From: CAIOGI01 sp964561875
GTDB taxonomy: Bacteria; Patescibacteriota; Minisyncoccia; Phycocordibacterales; PALSA-1337
NCBI GenBank assembly: GCA_964561875.1
Contig: CAZLQL010000001.1
Span: forward strand, 1-64,000
Direction of reading: 5' to 3'
Length of the DNA: 64,000 bases
Shown: piece by piece, positions 25,596 through 34,126 of the stretch
Position numbering within the stretch: position 1 is the first letter of the stretch
Layout of the letters: each line of letters opens with the position of its first letter
Program-made: the position numbers and the translations under genes
Notes under the pieces: generated by a model
Databases searched by the model: none
What the model was told of the DNA's origin: nothing
What the model saw: only the letters and a program-made list of their open reading frames with translations

Positions 25596-25644
25596 TTTTG
25601 ATTTCCAAAAACCCCGCGAGCATTTGCTCCCGGGGTTTTGTTTT
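25596..25644 (+). terminator. Terminator, first copy of a 49-nt identical pair
   Basis: ACCCCG/CGGGGT with an inner GAGC-ATTT-GCTC, then TTTTGTTTT. The whole 49-nt stretch, including 11 nt of lead-in TTTTGATTTCC, is repeated exactly at 26593-26641. Confidence 0.9.
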
Positions 25645-25709
25645 GACAAAAATGTATAAAAGTATAGAGTCATAAAGGTTTGCACGTTGTAAACCTTATC
25701 TATAACCAA

Positions 25710-25748
25710 TATCCTTGAGAGGGGATAACTTTGGCCTGAGAGGGTCAA
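25710..25748 (+). promoter_or_regulatory. Two tandem hairpins with TGAGAG loops in the leader
   Basis: TATCC-TTGAGAG-(G)GGATA (25710-25727) and TTGGCC-TGAGAG-GGTCAA (25731-25748) stand 3 nt apart. They end 10 nt before the ATG of the 25759 gene and directly before its AAAGG Shine-Dalgarno. Same loop, different stems with compensatory pairing: this looks like a double RNA- or protein-recognition site controlling translation. Confidence 0.5.
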
Positions 25749-25758
25749 GAAAGGTAAA

Positions 25759-26583
25759 ATGAGTACTATAGCTGAAGGAAAAGATACGGTATGGAGTGAA
25801 TCGAGAATGTCATGTTTGGTTGAAGTTCTTATTAAACCAAACGTTCCAAACTTAGAAACTCAAATAAGAAAATCCTGCCTTAGCAGAGTTGTTGCATCTA
25901 ATGGAAATGCAACTGAAATTGAGGTAGCGTTTGGACATACTCTGGATGAAATCGTTGCTAATGATCAATTTTCTAACTATAGCTTGATCGCTGATTGTGT
26001 TTCATGTTGGAAGGTTTGTCCAAGTAGTGAGACGGTAAATGTAGGGGTATTGAGGGCGATCGATTCCAAGATGAGATCTAGAGAAATACCGCTATCCATG
26101 AGTGAGGGTATTCTTATAGGCCTGATTGAACTTTTTACAGACTGTAAGCAGGATCAAAACTTGTTCGACGCTTTGTACTCTTCAAAGCGATACCAGCTAC
26201 TTACCTATGTTAGAGATACTAGTGTCTGTATTTCAAGAGAGGGTTCCGGTCGTCTTTCAACCGCAGTAAAATTTTTTCTAGAACCTGTTTGGAATACTGG
26301 CGGTAGACTCGGTTCAGGCAGATTGATGCAGATACTCATACTTATCGAAAGGTATAGTCGGATTTATAGAAATGAATCTACTTTAGTCTTTCCAGATATG
26401 ACTTATTTTCAGCCAGAGGGGTTATTTGAATATTTCCTTTCTGAACTATCCGCGAGGTTATTTCTGTTGGCAAGATATGAGGTACGATTGGATATTTTTT
26501 CTACTTTTGCAGTTAATAATCAACTACTCAAAAGTCAGGGTGGTATTGACGCCTTAAGGTCAAAGTTTCCCTGGTTAGGATGA
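25759..26583 (+). CDS. Unknown soluble protein
   Basis: A 274-residue protein, not recognised. Mostly helical by inspection. Cys residues cluster in the first half (SLIADCVSCWKVCPSSE contains C-x2-C-x3-C). No TM or signal peptide. Start supported by AAAGG 4-6 nt upstream. The leader carries two look-alike hairpins, and the gene ends in a terminator identical to that of the 24719 gene. The two proteins do not look homologous by eye. Confidence 0.6.
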   Translation: MSTIAEGKDTVWSESRMSCLVEVLIKPNVPNLETQIRKSCLSRVVASNGNATEIEVAFGHTLDEIVANDQFSNYSLIADCVSCWKVCPSSETVNVGVLRAIDSKMRSREIPLSMSEGILIGLIELFTDCKQDQNLFDALYSSKRYQLLTYVRDTSVCISREGSGRLSTAVKFFLEPVWNTGGRLGSGRLMQILILIERYSRIYRNESTLVFPDMTYFQPEGLFEYFLSELSARLFLLARYEVRLDIFSTFAVNNQLLKSQGGIDALRSKFPWLG

Positions 26584-26592
26584 TTTTGAACC

Positions 26593-26641
26593 TTTTGATT
26601 TCCAAAAACCCCGCGAGCATTTGCTCCCGGGGTTTTGTTTT
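26593..26641 (+). terminator. Terminator, second copy of the 49-nt identical pair
   Basis: Identical over 49 nt to 25596-25644. The following ABC exporter starts 40 nt later. Confidence 0.9.
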
Positions 26642-26680
26642 ACCCAAAACAGGTTTAATCTGCTATATTGTATAAACAAA

Positions 26681-28426
26681 ATGTCAGCCTTCATAAATAT
26701 AATAAAAAGATACATCGGCTTAGCAAGTACGGTTATAGTACTTGGTATTATTTCAAATGGGCTAGCTCTATATGTCCCAACTCTTTCGGCTCATATAATA
26801 GATGATGTAAATATTATAAAACAGTTTGCTTTTTTTGCTTGGTCGCCAACACTAACTCTAGTAACTATATTTGCTATATTTTCATTTATTTTAGCTATTA
26901 TTCAAATACAAGTTTCTACATTCTTTTCAGAAAGAGTTGCATTAGATTTGAGACATAGACTCATAGATAAGATATCAAAACAATCTTTTTCTTATGTTTC
27001 AAATTCAACCCCAGGAAGATTGATGACTATCTTAACTTCTGATATTGATGCTGTAAAAAATGTAATATCTCAAGGTTTGGTGACATTGCTTGGTGCAATC
27101 ATCACACTAATAGGTAGTGCAGTTTTACTTATTATGATAAATCCGCGACTTGGATTGTATACAATATCTGTTATCCCTCTACTTATATTAACTATAGGTT
27201 TTATATTTGGAACACTTACAAAACTTTTTAGACAAGGACAAGAAAATCTAGAGAAGATAAATTCAGTGATAAATGAGACAATAGTCGGTTCAGCGCTTAT
27301 AAGAGTTTTAAATTCTATAAATTCAGAAATAAATAAGTTTAAAACAGTAAATAGTAAATCAAGAGATATTGGTCTTGGAATTGTAAGAAACATCTCTGCT
27401 TTGATTCCCACTATCACACTTCTCGCAAATATTATCACAATGATAATACTTTATTTTGGAGGTAAACAAGTTATACTCGGAACATTATCTATAGGTAGCT
27501 TCAGTGCTTTTATTTCTTATTCCGCAATGTTTATATGGCCATTATTTGTTCTATCTTTTGTTGGTACATCTATATCAAGAGGAGGAGTTTCTCTAAAACG
27601 TATAAATGAAGTAATAGATTCTGAGGTACAAGTAGAAAAAGGTAAAAATATTAAAAAAATTAAAGGAGATATCGAATTTAAAAATGTATCATTATCATAT
27701 ACAGATCAAAATGGTAGTGAAAAAACAGTACTGAAAGATATATCATTTAAAATTAAAGCTAATACAAAAAATGCGATATTGGGACCAACAGCAGCAGGTA
27801 AGACACAATTATTTTATCTAATATCAGGCCTTGTAAATCCTACATCGGGAGAGATCTTGATAGATGGTGAACCTATGAGTTCATATAAGACTAGTGATTT
27901 ACTTTCAAATATAGGTTTGGTTTTTCAAGATAGTATAGTATTCAATACCACATTTAGAGATAATATTTCTTTTTCAGAAAAGACTACAAATGAAAGTTTA
28001 AAAAAAGCTATAAACACCGCTGAACTAGATGAGTTGGTAGAAAGGTTGCCAAATGGTCTTGATACTATGGTTAGCGAAAGGGGAACCAGCCTCTCTGGTG
28101 GTCAAAAGCAGAGACTTATGTTGGCAAGAGCTTTGGCTTTGGAACCGAAGATACTATTACTTGATGATTTTACTTCAAGAGTTGATAAGAATACTGAAAC
28201 TTCTATATTAAATAATGTAAATAAAAATTATAGAGATGTAACTCTTGTTTCTATTACACAAAAGATTGATCCTATTAAAGATTATGAAAATATAATAGTC
28301 ATTATGGAAGGAGAGGTTGTGGCAGTGGGGACACATAAAGATCTAATTAAAAATTCCTTTGAGTATAATCAGATTCTTCAATCTCAAATGTCTACGGAGA
28401 ATATTTCAAATAAAAAAGATGAATAA
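26681..28426 (+). CDS. ABC exporter half-transporter, subunit A
   Basis: A 581-residue protein: six TM helices (about residues 15-310), then an ABC ATPase. Walker A GPTAAGKTQLFYL, signature LSGGQKQRLMLARAL, Walker B ILLLDDFTSR. Asp replaces the usual catalytic Glu (LDD rather than LDE), a sign of a degenerate site in a heterodimer. The start at 26681 is chosen because upstream codons lie in the terminator. It overlaps the partner gene by 8 nt. Substrate unknown (drug, lipid or peptide). Confidence 0.88.
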   Translation: MSAFINIIKRYIGLASTVIVLGIISNGLALYVPTLSAHIIDDVNIIKQFAFFAWSPTLTLVTIFAIFSFILAIIQIQVSTFFSERVALDLRHRLIDKISKQSFSYVSNSTPGRLMTILTSDIDAVKNVISQGLVTLLGAIITLIGSAVLLIMINPRLGLYTISVIPLLILTIGFIFGTLTKLFRQGQENLEKINSVINETIVGSALIRVLNSINSEINKFKTVNSKSRDIGLGIVRNISALIPTITLLANIITMIILYFGGKQVILGTLSIGSFSAFISYSAMFIWPLFVLSFVGTSISRGGVSLKRINEVIDSEVQVEKGKNIKKIKGDIEFKNVSLSYTDQNGSEKTVLKDISFKIKANTKNAILGPTAAGKTQLFYLISGLVNPTSGEILIDGEPMSSYKTSDLLSNIGLVFQDSIVFNTTFRDNISFSEKTTNESLKKAINTAELDELVERLPNGLDTMVSERGTSLSGGQKQRLMLARALALEPKILLLDDFTSRVDKNTETSILNNVNKNYRDVTLVSITQKIDPIKDYENIIVIMEGEVVAVGTHKDLIKNSFEYNQILQSQMSTENISNKKDE

Positions 28427-30206
28427 AAATCTAACTTATGAATTAAATAAAGGTGAAGATAAAACAAAAAAAGGTGGTATTTCATCTATATGGTTTGGTA
28501 TAAAAGAATTTTCACAATATATAGACGGAGATAAAAGTAGACTAATATATGCATTTATACTTATCATACTAAACTCAATTGCCAATGTTCTAACACCATT
28601 TATTATCGCCTATGCTCTCGATAATTATATTTTTAAATCAGACACTAAAGGTCTAGGTAGTATACTTATTGTATTGGGACTAATGTATGCAGGTACTGTT
28701 CTTATAGGTTATGCTCAAGGAATGTTGGTGGGGAATATATCACAAAAGACTTTGTATAGACTTCGTGAAGCTCTATTTACAAAATTACAAAATTTACCAA
28801 TCGCATTTTTTAATCAAAATAAAGCGGGAGATTTAATATCTAGAATAAATAACGATACAGATAAACTTAATCAATTTTTATCTGAAGGAATATCTAGATT
28901 TGTCGGAGGGTTCTTCTCAGTACTTGGAATAGCAATATTTGTTTTATTTATAAACTATAAACTTGGTCTGGCTATGCTTTCTTCAGTCTTATTACTTGTG
29001 ATAATAACTAGAATCTTATCTCCATGGATAGAAAAACAAAATAAAAAGAACTTGGTCGCAGTTGGAAATCTGTCCGCTTCTCTTCAAGAAAATATAACAA
29101 ATTTCAGAGTGATTGTTGCCTACAGTAAAAGAGACTATTTCAGATCCCATCTCGAAGAAATGAATAAAAATACATTCAATACTGCTTATGTATCTGGTGC
29201 TGCAAATAGAATTTTTGAGCCGATATACGATCTTGCAGGTAGTTTTGCACTTATTATCGTTATATCTTACGGTCTTTATCTCATATCTCAAGGAGAGTTG
29301 AGTATGGGGCTACTGGTTGCTTTTATAAGTTATACACAAAAGTTTTATGACCCACTTAGAATACTTGCAACAATATTTGGAACTATACAACTTTCTGCAG
29401 CAGCATGGTCAAGAGTAAGAGAAATATTTTCTTTAAAAAATAATATAGTAAGTTCACAAAATATAGACTCAGAACAAATAAATACAAAAGATAGAATAGA
29501 ATTAAAAGATGTCTCATTTAAATATGAAGGAGGGGATAGTGTAATAGAAAATGCCAATTTAACATTTGAGATTGGTAAAACTTATGCTCTAGTTGGACCA
29601 ACAGGTGGAGGTAAATCTACTCTTGCGAGCATTATGGCTCATCTATATGAACCAAGTTCAGGTGCAGTTTTTCTAAACGGTAGAAAAATGTCTTCCTATA
29701 CAAATGAAGAAAGAGCAAAGGAAATAAGTGTAATACTTCAAGATCCAATATTGTTTACAGGTACTGTGGCAGAAAATATAAAGTATGGAAATAGCAGTTT
29801 AGAGAATATAGATAATGAAGAATTAAAAAATTTACTTATAGATAAAGGGTTTAAAGAGGTAATATCACGTTTTTCTAAAGGTCTTGAAACAGAAATATCA
29901 TATACAGGTGGAGGTTTAAGTATTGGTCAAAAGCAACTTATCTCTTTTATGAGAGCCATATTACGTGAGCCAAAACTTATTATACTTGATGAAGCTACTG
30001 CAAATATTGATACAATAACTGAGACTATATTAAATCAAACCCTATATAGTCTTCCAAAAGATACTACAAAGATAATAATTGCGCATAGATTGAATACCAT
30101 AAAAGATGCAGATGAAATAATGTTTGTTAATGGGCATCATGTTACACCCGCGGGGAGTTTTGAAAACGCACTAAAGCTTATAGAGAATTCAAAGAGAACG
30201 AGTTAG
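28419..30206 (+). CDS. ABC exporter half-transporter, subunit B
   Basis: A 595-residue partner of the 26681 product: six TMs, then an ATPase with GPTGGGKSTLASI, signature LSIGQKQLISFMRA and Walker B LIILDEATANID, with a canonical catalytic Glu. One canonical and one degenerate Walker B fits a heterodimeric exporter of the BmrCD/TM287-288 kind. The ATG at 28419 overlaps the stop of subunit A (ATGAATAA), so translation is coupled. Confidence 0.9.
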   Translation: MNKNLTYELNKGEDKTKKGGISSIWFGIKEFSQYIDGDKSRLIYAFILIILNSIANVLTPFIIAYALDNYIFKSDTKGLGSILIVLGLMYAGTVLIGYAQGMLVGNISQKTLYRLREALFTKLQNLPIAFFNQNKAGDLISRINNDTDKLNQFLSEGISRFVGGFFSVLGIAIFVLFINYKLGLAMLSSVLLLVIITRILSPWIEKQNKKNLVAVGNLSASLQENITNFRVIVAYSKRDYFRSHLEEMNKNTFNTAYVSGAANRIFEPIYDLAGSFALIIVISYGLYLISQGELSMGLLVAFISYTQKFYDPLRILATIFGTIQLSAAAWSRVREIFSLKNNIVSSQNIDSEQINTKDRIELKDVSFKYEGGDSVIENANLTFEIGKTYALVGPTGGGKSTLASIMAHLYEPSSGAVFLNGRKMSSYTNEERAKEISVILQDPILFTGTVAENIKYGNSSLENIDNEELKNLLIDKGFKEVISRFSKGLETEISYTGGGLSIGQKQLISFMRAILREPKLIILDEATANIDTITETILNQTLYSLPKDTTKIIIAHRLNTIKDADEIMFVNGHHVTPAGSFENALKLIENSKRTS

Positions 30207-30250
30207 TGTTGGTATGCATAAACACCAAGTATTCTATTGTTTATATAAAT

Positions 30251-30281
30251 AAAAAAGAGGAACGATTCATTCGTTCCCCTT
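30251..30281 (-). terminator. Intrinsic terminator for the 30360 gene
   Basis: On the minus strand, GGAACGA-ATGAA-TCGTTCC followed by TCTTTTTT. Confidence 0.75.
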
Positions 30282-30359
30282 GTTCACCATATCCACACAC
30301 GAAAAAAGGATTTGGTGAAGTCCTATACCACAAGGCAAGGACTCTGAAACTCTACACTA

Positions 30360-30743
30360 CTAAGGCCTTCTTGTCAAGCGTCTGTGGATCTTGGGCGGTT
30401 CACTCTGATCCGTAGAGATAATGATTTTTTTGATATTCTTCATTCCTCTTCGGGCTCGAATCTTACCAAGTTCCTCATGGCCTTTCGTGAGTTGTACTAA
30501 CCGATCGTACAACTTGAGCCCATCGTCACACAATTCTTCATCACATTTTACATGTGTGAAGCATGTACCCTCATCAAGGATGCTCTTCTTACCCTTAACG
30601 TCGCCCATCTTACTACTCAGGTATTTGCTAAAACTTCCAAGTAGAAATGTAACCTCATACCTATTTCTCTTTTCGATTTGACCGTCTTGCAGTTTTCGTT
30701 GTGCTTCCTGACAAAGTTCTATACCTTCTTTTATTGTTCCCAT
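30360..30743 (-). CDS. Small unknown charged protein
   Basis: A 127-residue soluble protein, not recognised. Start at MGTIKEGIELCQEAQ because GGAGGT lies 5 nt upstream; an ATG 12 nt earlier overlaps that Shine-Dalgarno. The N-terminal half looks helical (YEVTFLLGSFSKYLSS) and the C-terminus is very basic (KIHRRLTRRP). Upstream on its strand TTGACT, 17 nt and TAATAT form a good promoter. Divergent from the OPRT-like gene. Confidence 0.6.
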   Translation of the reverse strand: MGTIKEGIELCQEAQRKLQDGQIEKRNRYEVTFLLGSFSKYLSSKMGDVKGKKSILDEGTCFTHVKCDEELCDDGLKLYDRLVQLTKGHEELGKIRARRGMKNIKKIIISTDQSEPPKIHRRLTRRP

Positions 30744-30861
30744 ATACACCTCCATGTATTGTTCGTTATTATATTATAATATAAAACACTATTAGTCAAA
30801 TAAATTTTATGTCCACATGTCTCTAGTATTATTTAGATTATTTTTTCAAATAGTTATTTAA

Positions 30862-30890
30862 TTGATATTAGTTTAACTTTGAGATAAAGT
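30862..30890 (+). promoter_or_regulatory. Promoter of the OPRT-like gene
   Basis: TTGATA, a 17-nt spacer and TAAAGT place the start at about 30897. This rules out the ATG at 30896 and supports the one at 30908. Confidence 0.6.
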
Positions 30891-30907
30891 TGTAAATGGA
30901 GGTAAAA

Positions 30908-31645
30908 ATGAATCTGAATAAATGTTCACACGCAGGCCCAAAAGATGGTAATTGGTACGATTACTTTGTAAAGCATGGTGTAATCTGGAATAGGAGGAAT
31001 AAAAAAGGCCAAAACTCAACTCAAACTGGCGGTAAAAAATCACACGATATAAAACCTCATGTCAGGCTGAGTGGAGGAATGCATGCCGACATGTATATGA
31101 ATCCGGATATGGTGTCTGATTCTGATGTCATCCGAAGGATAACATCAGAACTCATATGCAATTCTTCCAATGTCAATGCGTCAATGATTTATGAAATCAA
31201 TAGAGTGGTTGCGCCACAGAAAGGTGGAGCAATACTGGCGTATGAATTTGCTAGGACATTAAGTGATTTGCATGGTCCTTGTGGAGTACCATGCAAGTAC
31301 ACTCTTCTTCAAAAAGATGGAAGAAATAGGCATGGGCCTGTGTTCAGACAGGTTGGTGATCCTATAGAGAGTGGTGATACTGTCTTGATCTGTGACGATG
31401 TTCTCACCACATCAAGGACGGTTGTTGCTATCGATAAACTTGTTCGTAAGTCTGGTGCAAAGACTGTCTTTGTTGCAGTACTTGCAATAGACTCTAGCTT
31501 CATTGCTATGCCTGGTTTACCAGTAAACACTCTTTGTATCAAGAGAACAAAACTGTATGATCCAGACAATTGTCCTTTGTGCAGGAAAGGATCAAGACTC
31601 ATAACTTCTCCCAAGGAACATTGGAGAGACTTGGTAAAAGTCTGA
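30908..31645 (+). CDS. Orotate phosphoribosyltransferase-like protein
   Basis: A 245-residue type I phosphoribosyltransferase fold. The PRPP loop is VLICDDVLTTSRTV, preceded by the substrate-side region RVVAPQKGGAILAYEFART. The C-terminus DPDNCPLCRKGSRL matches the end of bacterial OPRT proteins. It may convert orotate plus PRPP to OMP, but an N-terminal extension of about 45 residues and no pyrimidine genes nearby leave the substrate open. GGAGG precedes the ATG. GC-richer codons than core genes; own terminator. Confidence 0.75.
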   Translation: MNLNKCSHAGPKDGNWYDYFVKHGVIWNRRNKKGQNSTQTGGKKSHDIKPHVRLSGGMHADMYMNPDMVSDSDVIRRITSELICNSSNVNASMIYEINRVVAPQKGGAILAYEFARTLSDLHGPCGVPCKYTLLQKDGRNRHGPVFRQVGDPIESGDTVLICDDVLTTSRTVVAIDKLVRKSGAKTVFVAVLAIDSSFIAMPGLPVNTLCIKRTKLYDPDNCPLCRKGSRLITSPKEHWRDLVKV

Positions 31646-31663
31646 TTTACATTTTTTATTTTA

Positions 31664-31694
31664 AAAAGCGCTCCATTGGGGCGCTTTGTTTTAT
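31664..31694 (+). terminator. Intrinsic terminator after the OPRT-like gene
   Basis: AAAGCGCTCC pairs with GGGGCGCTTT, followed by GTTTTA. Confidence 0.75.
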
Positions 31695-31727
31695 TGATAT
31701 TTTATAGATTTGATGAATTTATAATAA

Positions 31728-31755
31728 TTGCATACTGGGTGTAATATGGTACAAT
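31728..31755 (+). promoter_or_regulatory. Promoter of the overlapping small ORFs
   Basis: TTGCAT, a 16-nt spacer and TACAAT, about 20 nt before the ATG at 31777. Confidence 0.55.
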
Positions 31756-31776
31756 TTTTCGTCAGAAGGAGGTCTT

Positions 31777-31989
31777 ATGGAGAAAAAAGTATTTAGGATG
31801 TGTACAAGGTGTAGTGAAGGATTCGGTCTAAACCACGGTGGCGAAGCGCTACCACCACATCGTTGCGAAACCCCAAAAAAAGGAGGGGCCAATGCACACA
31901 GCACAACACACACTCGCCAGCATGTGGTTGGACAAGGAGTTGCCACCACTGGATGTGGCGAAGGTGGACATGGTTCGGGGGGAAGATAA
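31777..31989 (+). CDS. Small Cys/His protein, overlaps the next ORF
   Basis: A 70-residue ORF with AGGAGG 6 nt before its ATG. Residues 9-30 carry C-x2-C...H-x-C spacing (CTRCSEGF... PPHRC), like half of a zinc ribbon. The second half is Gly/His/Thr-rich and of low complexity, as if read in a shifted frame. It overlaps the 31892 ORF by 98 nt. Either two true overlapping genes or one gene broken by a frameshift. Confidence 0.45.
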   Translation: MEKKVFRMCTRCSEGFGLNHGGEALPPHRCETPKKGGANAHSTTHTRQHVVGQGVATTGCGEGGHGSGGR

Positions 31990-32101
31990 ACCACCCAAAC
32001 CTGATTTTTCCCAGAGTTCAATACAAGTTGAATCTCCTGACGATGTGACAAAAGGTGATCACTTCCCAGGAAAATTTCGACTAGGCGATCTGTACGCCTA
32101 G
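31892..32101 (+). CDS. Small unknown protein, overlaps the preceding ORF
   Basis: A 69-residue ORF beginning MHTAQHTLASMWLDKELPPL with AAGGAGG 6 nt upstream. Composition is that of an ordinary soluble protein and more protein-like than the overlapping end of the 31777 ORF. A strong terminator follows 21 nt after the stop. Unknown function. Confidence 0.5.
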   Translation: MHTAQHTLASMWLDKELPPLDVAKVDMVRGEDKPPKPDFSQSSIQVESPDDVTKGDHFPGKFRLGDLYA

Positions 32102-32122
32102 GTGATTAGTACGCCTGATTTT

Positions 32123-32153
32123 CAAAAACATGCTCTACAAGAGCATGTTTTCT
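32123..32153 (+). terminator. Intrinsic terminator after the small ORFs
   Basis: AAAACATGCTC-TACAA-GAGCATGTTTT, then CTTATG. Confidence 0.8.
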
Positions 32154-32224
32154 TATGTGTACAACTTCTGTGCTTTAGATTTTTTTATGACATATAATGT
32201 ATACATAATAAAAATGTTCTCCAT

Positions 32225-34126
32225 ATGAATTTTTGGTTTAAAAAAAAGAATACAAGGTGGAATACTCCTTCTATAAAAGCTATAGAAGATATAGTTTTAC
32301 GTCTAAAAAGCGAGGTAAATAGGGAAGATTTGATAAAACACATAACTGAACCGTATAAAAAGTCTTTATTTGAATCAGAAAAGGAACAAATCTTTTGCCT
32401 TATGAATCTATATACGAACATCGAAGACTTTATAGAAAAAAATAGAATACCCATAATAAAAAGAAATATAGACATAAAAAATATAAGATCAGAACTATTG
32501 AAGAGGCATTCTGCAAATAAATTACCCTCATATTTTGAGGCAATATTACATGAAGAGCCAAGTAGGAGTTTGTTGTTAATATTAAATATATCAAATGAGT
32601 TTTTAGCTTTGTGTAGAAAATCAATAGGTGAAGAAAAATCAGAAAATATATTTTCTGATTGGCTAAAGAAACACAATATAAATGTACCTATATACGCAGT
32701 CAAGAATATCTTTATCACCCAAAAGACATTTACTAATGGGTCTTATTCAGATACTGAGATCGGAATTATATTTAAAGATTTATTTGATCAATTCTTCAAA
32801 AATTTAAAAGATAAAATAGGTGATACGTACTCGATAAATGAGATAAGAAATATATCTTTACCTGTTCTAAAATCAATAGATCGACCAACTGCTATCAAGT
32901 TATCAGCTATATTACCAGAAAATATATTTGAAAAAGAATTTACAACCTTCCTTACAAGAGAAGAGCTCGAAAGACAGATATCAGAAAAAACAAAAGTCCT
33001 TGAAAAGGAAAAAGAATCTATTGATGCAAAAATAAGAGAGAGAACATTTGAATACAGAACAGAAAGAGATAAGCTAAAGTTAATAGCAGAAAACATGTCT
33101 GAAGGGGTGTTGTTACTCGATCCATACAGGAGTGTTTTATTTAGAAATACAAAATTAAATAATATATTTGCTATACCAGAAAATTCAACAGAAGAAATAG
33201 TTTTGGCTGGTTTTGATAGATTGATATCGAGTGCAGATGCTCGTATTTTGATGGATGAATCTCTGAAAAAGGGTACTCATTCTACTACTATAGAAAATAG
33301 CGGAAGAATATATAGTGTATCTTGTATTTATATTAGTGAAAAAAATAAAGGTAATAATATATCAGGCTTTTTGTGGTGGATTAGAGATATTACGGAAGAG
33401 AAGAGTTTGGAGAGGAAGAAAAGTGAATTTATATCCATTGCTGCACATCAGCTCAGAACACCACTTTCTGGTATAAAGTGGACGCTAAATATGATGGTAA
33501 ATGAAGAACTCGGCCCACTTTCTGATGATCAAAAAGTCTTTTTACTTAAACTCCAAGAATCAAATGATAGAATGATTCACCTTGTAAATGATCTATTGCA
33601 AGCTGATAGATTGGAAACAGATAAGACTGAATACACATTTGAAAAAGTAGATTTTGGAAGTATGGTAAAAAATATATCTGAAGATTTTAAAATATCGGCA
33701 AAAAATAATGGTCTGAGTTTATATATTTCAATTAAAAATAGTGATCTATCAGTTTATGGAGATAAGGAAAAATTACACAGTGTTGTTCAGAATCTAGTAG
33801 ATAATGCCATAAAATATACCTTAAAAGGTGGAAGTATAAATGTTTCTGTTGAAATAAATAAAGAGGGTAGAGTTATGTTGTCAGTATCAGATACAGGTAT
33901 AGGTATAATAAAATCACAACAAGAAAAGATTTTCGGTAGATTTTTCAGAGGTTCAAATGCACTTAAAATAAAAACCGATGGGACAGGTTTGGGTTTGTAT
34001 ATTGTAAAACAAATTGTTGAAAGACATGGTGGAAATGTTAGTTTTGAAAGTACGGAAGGTATTGGTTCCAGATTTGTTGTTACATTACCTCATTTTGAAG
34101 ATAAAAATAATAAGAAAAATAAATGA
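32225..34126 (+). CDS. Sensor histidine kinase with PAS-like domain
   Basis: A 633-residue kinase with no TM segment, so probably cytoplasmic. Residues 1-240 are an unknown helical sensor region, then a coiled coil (about 245-285), a PAS-like domain (285-395), HisKA with EFISIAAHQLRTPLSG (phospho-His near 407) and HATPase_c with QNLVDNAIKYT (N box), SDTGIGI (G1) and GTGLGLYIVKQI (G2). Its stop overlaps the start of the response regulator, so they form one two-component unit. Signal unknown. Confidence 0.92.
   Translation: MNFWFKKKNTRWNTPSIKAIEDIVLRLKSEVNREDLIKHITEPYKKSLFESEKEQIFCLMNLYTNIEDFIEKNRIPIIKRNIDIKNIRSELLKRHSANKLPSYFEAILHEEPSRSLLLILNISNEFLALCRKSIGEEKSENIFSDWLKKHNINVPIYAVKNIFITQKTFTNGSYSDTEIGIIFKDLFDQFFKNLKDKIGDTYSINEIRNISLPVLKSIDRPTAIKLSAILPENIFEKEFTTFLTREELERQISEKTKVLEKEKESIDAKIRERTFEYRTERDKLKLIAENMSEGVLLLDPYRSVLFRNTKLNNIFAIPENSTEEIVLAGFDRLISSADARILMDESLKKGTHSTTIENSGRIYSVSCIYISEKNKGNNISGFLWWIRDITEEKSLERKKSEFISIAAHQLRTPLSGIKWTLNMMVNEELGPLSDDQKVFLLKLQESNDRMIHLVNDLLQADRLETDKTEYTFEKVDFGSMVKNISEDFKISAKNNGLSLYISIKNSDLSVYGDKEKLHSVVQNLVDNAIKYTLKGGSINVSVEINKEGRVMLSVSDTGIGIIKSQQEKIFGRFFRGSNALKIKTDGTGLGLYIVKQIVERHGGNVSFESTEGIGSRFVVTLPHFEDKNNKKNK

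Noticed and set aside
25710..25748. TPP riboswitch because of CTGAGA
   Set aside because: Only the CTGAGA hexamer is shared; the GGGGUGC, CCUGAU and GCG..GGGA parts are missing. The motif occurs twice as a loop instead.
30206..30415. 69-residue ORF after the ABC exporter
   Set aside because: It runs through a terminator of the opposite-strand gene, has no ribosome site and an unlikely composition.
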